The notes under the pieces are model-generated. The model worked only from the letters and a program-made list of their open reading frames with translations. It was not told the origin of the DNA and did not search any database. Shown one piece after another: positions 63,209 through 64,000 of a stretch of 64,000 nucleotides of DNA. The stretch's first letter is position 1; each line of letters opens with the position of its first letter. This stretch comes from Pelobium manganitolerans (lineage in GTDB: Bacteria; Bacteroidota; Bacteroidia; Sphingobacteriales; Sphingobacteriaceae): the NCBI RefSeq assembly GCF_003609575.1, contig NZ_MBTA01000029.1, positions 124,001-188,000 on the forward strand, given 5' to 3'. Made by a program: the position numbers and the translations under genes.

Positions 63209-64000
63209 TTAATGATGGTGCTCTTCTATAGCTGTTCCGATGAACAACGCGGTAAGCATCGTGAAAATAAAAGCCTGTAAAAATGCCACCAAAAGCTCTA
63301 GCACGTCCATAAATAAAACGAAGGCCACAGATACCGGTGCGATTGCTAACGATTTAAAAATAAAAATCAGGGAAATTAAGCTGAGTACAATGATGTGACC
63401 GGCAGTAATGTTAGCAAACAAACGGACCATCAAAGCAAAAGGCTTTGAGAACACGCCGATAATTTCTACCGCCCACATAATTGGTAATAACCAAAACGGA
63501 ACATCGGGCTTAAAAATGTGGCTCCAGTAATATTTATTCCCGTTTACGTTTACAATAACCAGTACAATAGCAGATAAAACAAAAGTTACTGCAATATTAC
63601 CGGTAACGTTGGCGCTGCCTGGGAAAATTGGCACCAAACCTAATAAGTTGTTGATCCAGATAAAAAAGAACACCGTAAGCAAGAAAGGCATAAACTTCTC
63701 AAATTTATAACCGATGTTAGGTCTGGCAATATCATCACGAATGAAGATAATAATAGGCTCTATCCAAGATTGCAAGCCTTTAGGTGCCATACCAGTACGT
63801 TTTTTATAAGAACTGGCAATACTTCCGAAGATGATGAGCAATAAAATAACCGAGATAAACAAAGCAGCAACGTTTTTTGTGATAGAAAAATCGTAAACTT
63901 TTGCGCTAAGTGCTTCGTCTACCTGACCGTCTGCGGTTAAAATCTTGATATGGTTTTCCTCCAACAAATAGGTGTATTTTGCAGAGGTGTAAGGTGCGGC
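63209..64000 (-). CDS. atpB: F0F1 ATP synthase subunit a (N-terminus outside window)
   Basis: The frame is open to the right edge; the TTG at 63967 is not a true start, since coding continues through the 11 codons before it. Visible are the stator channel helices: FMPFLLTVFFFIWINNLLGLVP, the essential Arg region PFALMVRLFANITAGHIIVLSLI, and the last helix LLVAFLQAFIFTMLTALFIGTAIEEHHH. The His-rich end is common in Bacteroidota. The visible part is 263 residues, so about 100 N-terminal residues are likely missing. It precedes atpE, giving the order B-E-F-H-A-G. Confidence 0.96.
   Translation of the reverse strand, partial: AAPYTSAKYTYLLEENHIKILTADGQVDEALSAKVYDFSITKNVAALFISVILLLIIFGSIASSYKKRTGMAPKGLQSWIEPIIIFIRDDIARPNIGYKFEKFMPFLLTVFFFIWINNLLGLVPIFPGSANVTGNIAVTFVLSAIVLVIVNVNGNKYYWSHIFKPDVPFWLLPIMWAVEIIGVFSKPFALMVRLFANITAGHIIVLSLISLIFIFKSLAIAPVSVAFVLFMDVLELLVAFLQAFIFTMLTALFIGTAIEEHHH

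Overview
The window is from a Bacteroidota chromosome, most likely a Sphingobacteriaceae member such as Pedobacter or Mucilaginibacter. The evidence is three SusC/SusD pairs, a hybrid two-component regulator, gldA/gldF/gldG gliding and type IX secretion genes, a type IX-sorted lyase, several TAnnTTTG-type -7 boxes, and an atp operon without atpD and atpC. No rRNA, tRNA, CRISPR array or insertion sequence was recognised.

Bases 1-43467 form a large pectin (rhamnogalacturonan-I type) utilisation locus. A plus-strand enzyme operon (2-5125) carries the end of a DUF4450-like protein, a PL1-type pectate lyase, an unassigned six-hairpin-like lipoprotein and a GH43-like propeller. A minus-strand seven-gene operon (20688 down to 5327) has the order FAS1, SusC, SusD, FAS1, FAS1, SusC, SusD. 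It is followed by a CE12-type rhamnogalacturonan acetylesterase, a PL4-type rhamnogalacturonan lyase with a type IX sorting tail, and an alpha-2-macroglobulin-like protein. Plus-strand genes 29301-43467 are a third SusC/SusD pair, a decayed GH106 rhamnosidase, a GH2 enzyme, a GH28 polygalacturonase and a 1458-residue hybrid two-component regulator.

Five promoters in this locus (20898-20942, 22338-22382, 25822-25866, 29206-29250, 34607-34651) share one architecture: two CAGG half-sites exactly 10 bp apart, and a TAnnTTAG or TAnnTTTG -7 box starting exactly 27 bp after the second CAGG. This looks like the regulon of one activator. The AraC-type output domain of the hybrid regulator at 39091-43467 is the obvious candidate.

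Bases 43485-64000 are mostly housekeeping: an RluA-type pseudouridine synthase, a DedA protein, a DUF4397 lipoprotein, gldA-gldF-gldG-dnaN, a LuxE/PaaK-like protein, an Xre/RES toxin-antitoxin pair, tyrS, an AcpH-like protein, a PorV-like outer membrane protein, a SemiSWEET, an L,D-transpeptidase, a ribosome hibernation factor, three poorly known small genes, and atpB-E-F-H-A-G. Five intergenic spacers contain degenerate tandem repeats with a strict 7-base period and a purine GAG/AGG core, two of them as inverted arms. Three of the five atp spacers contain inverted repeats, including a perfect 16-bp hairpin between atpE and atpF.
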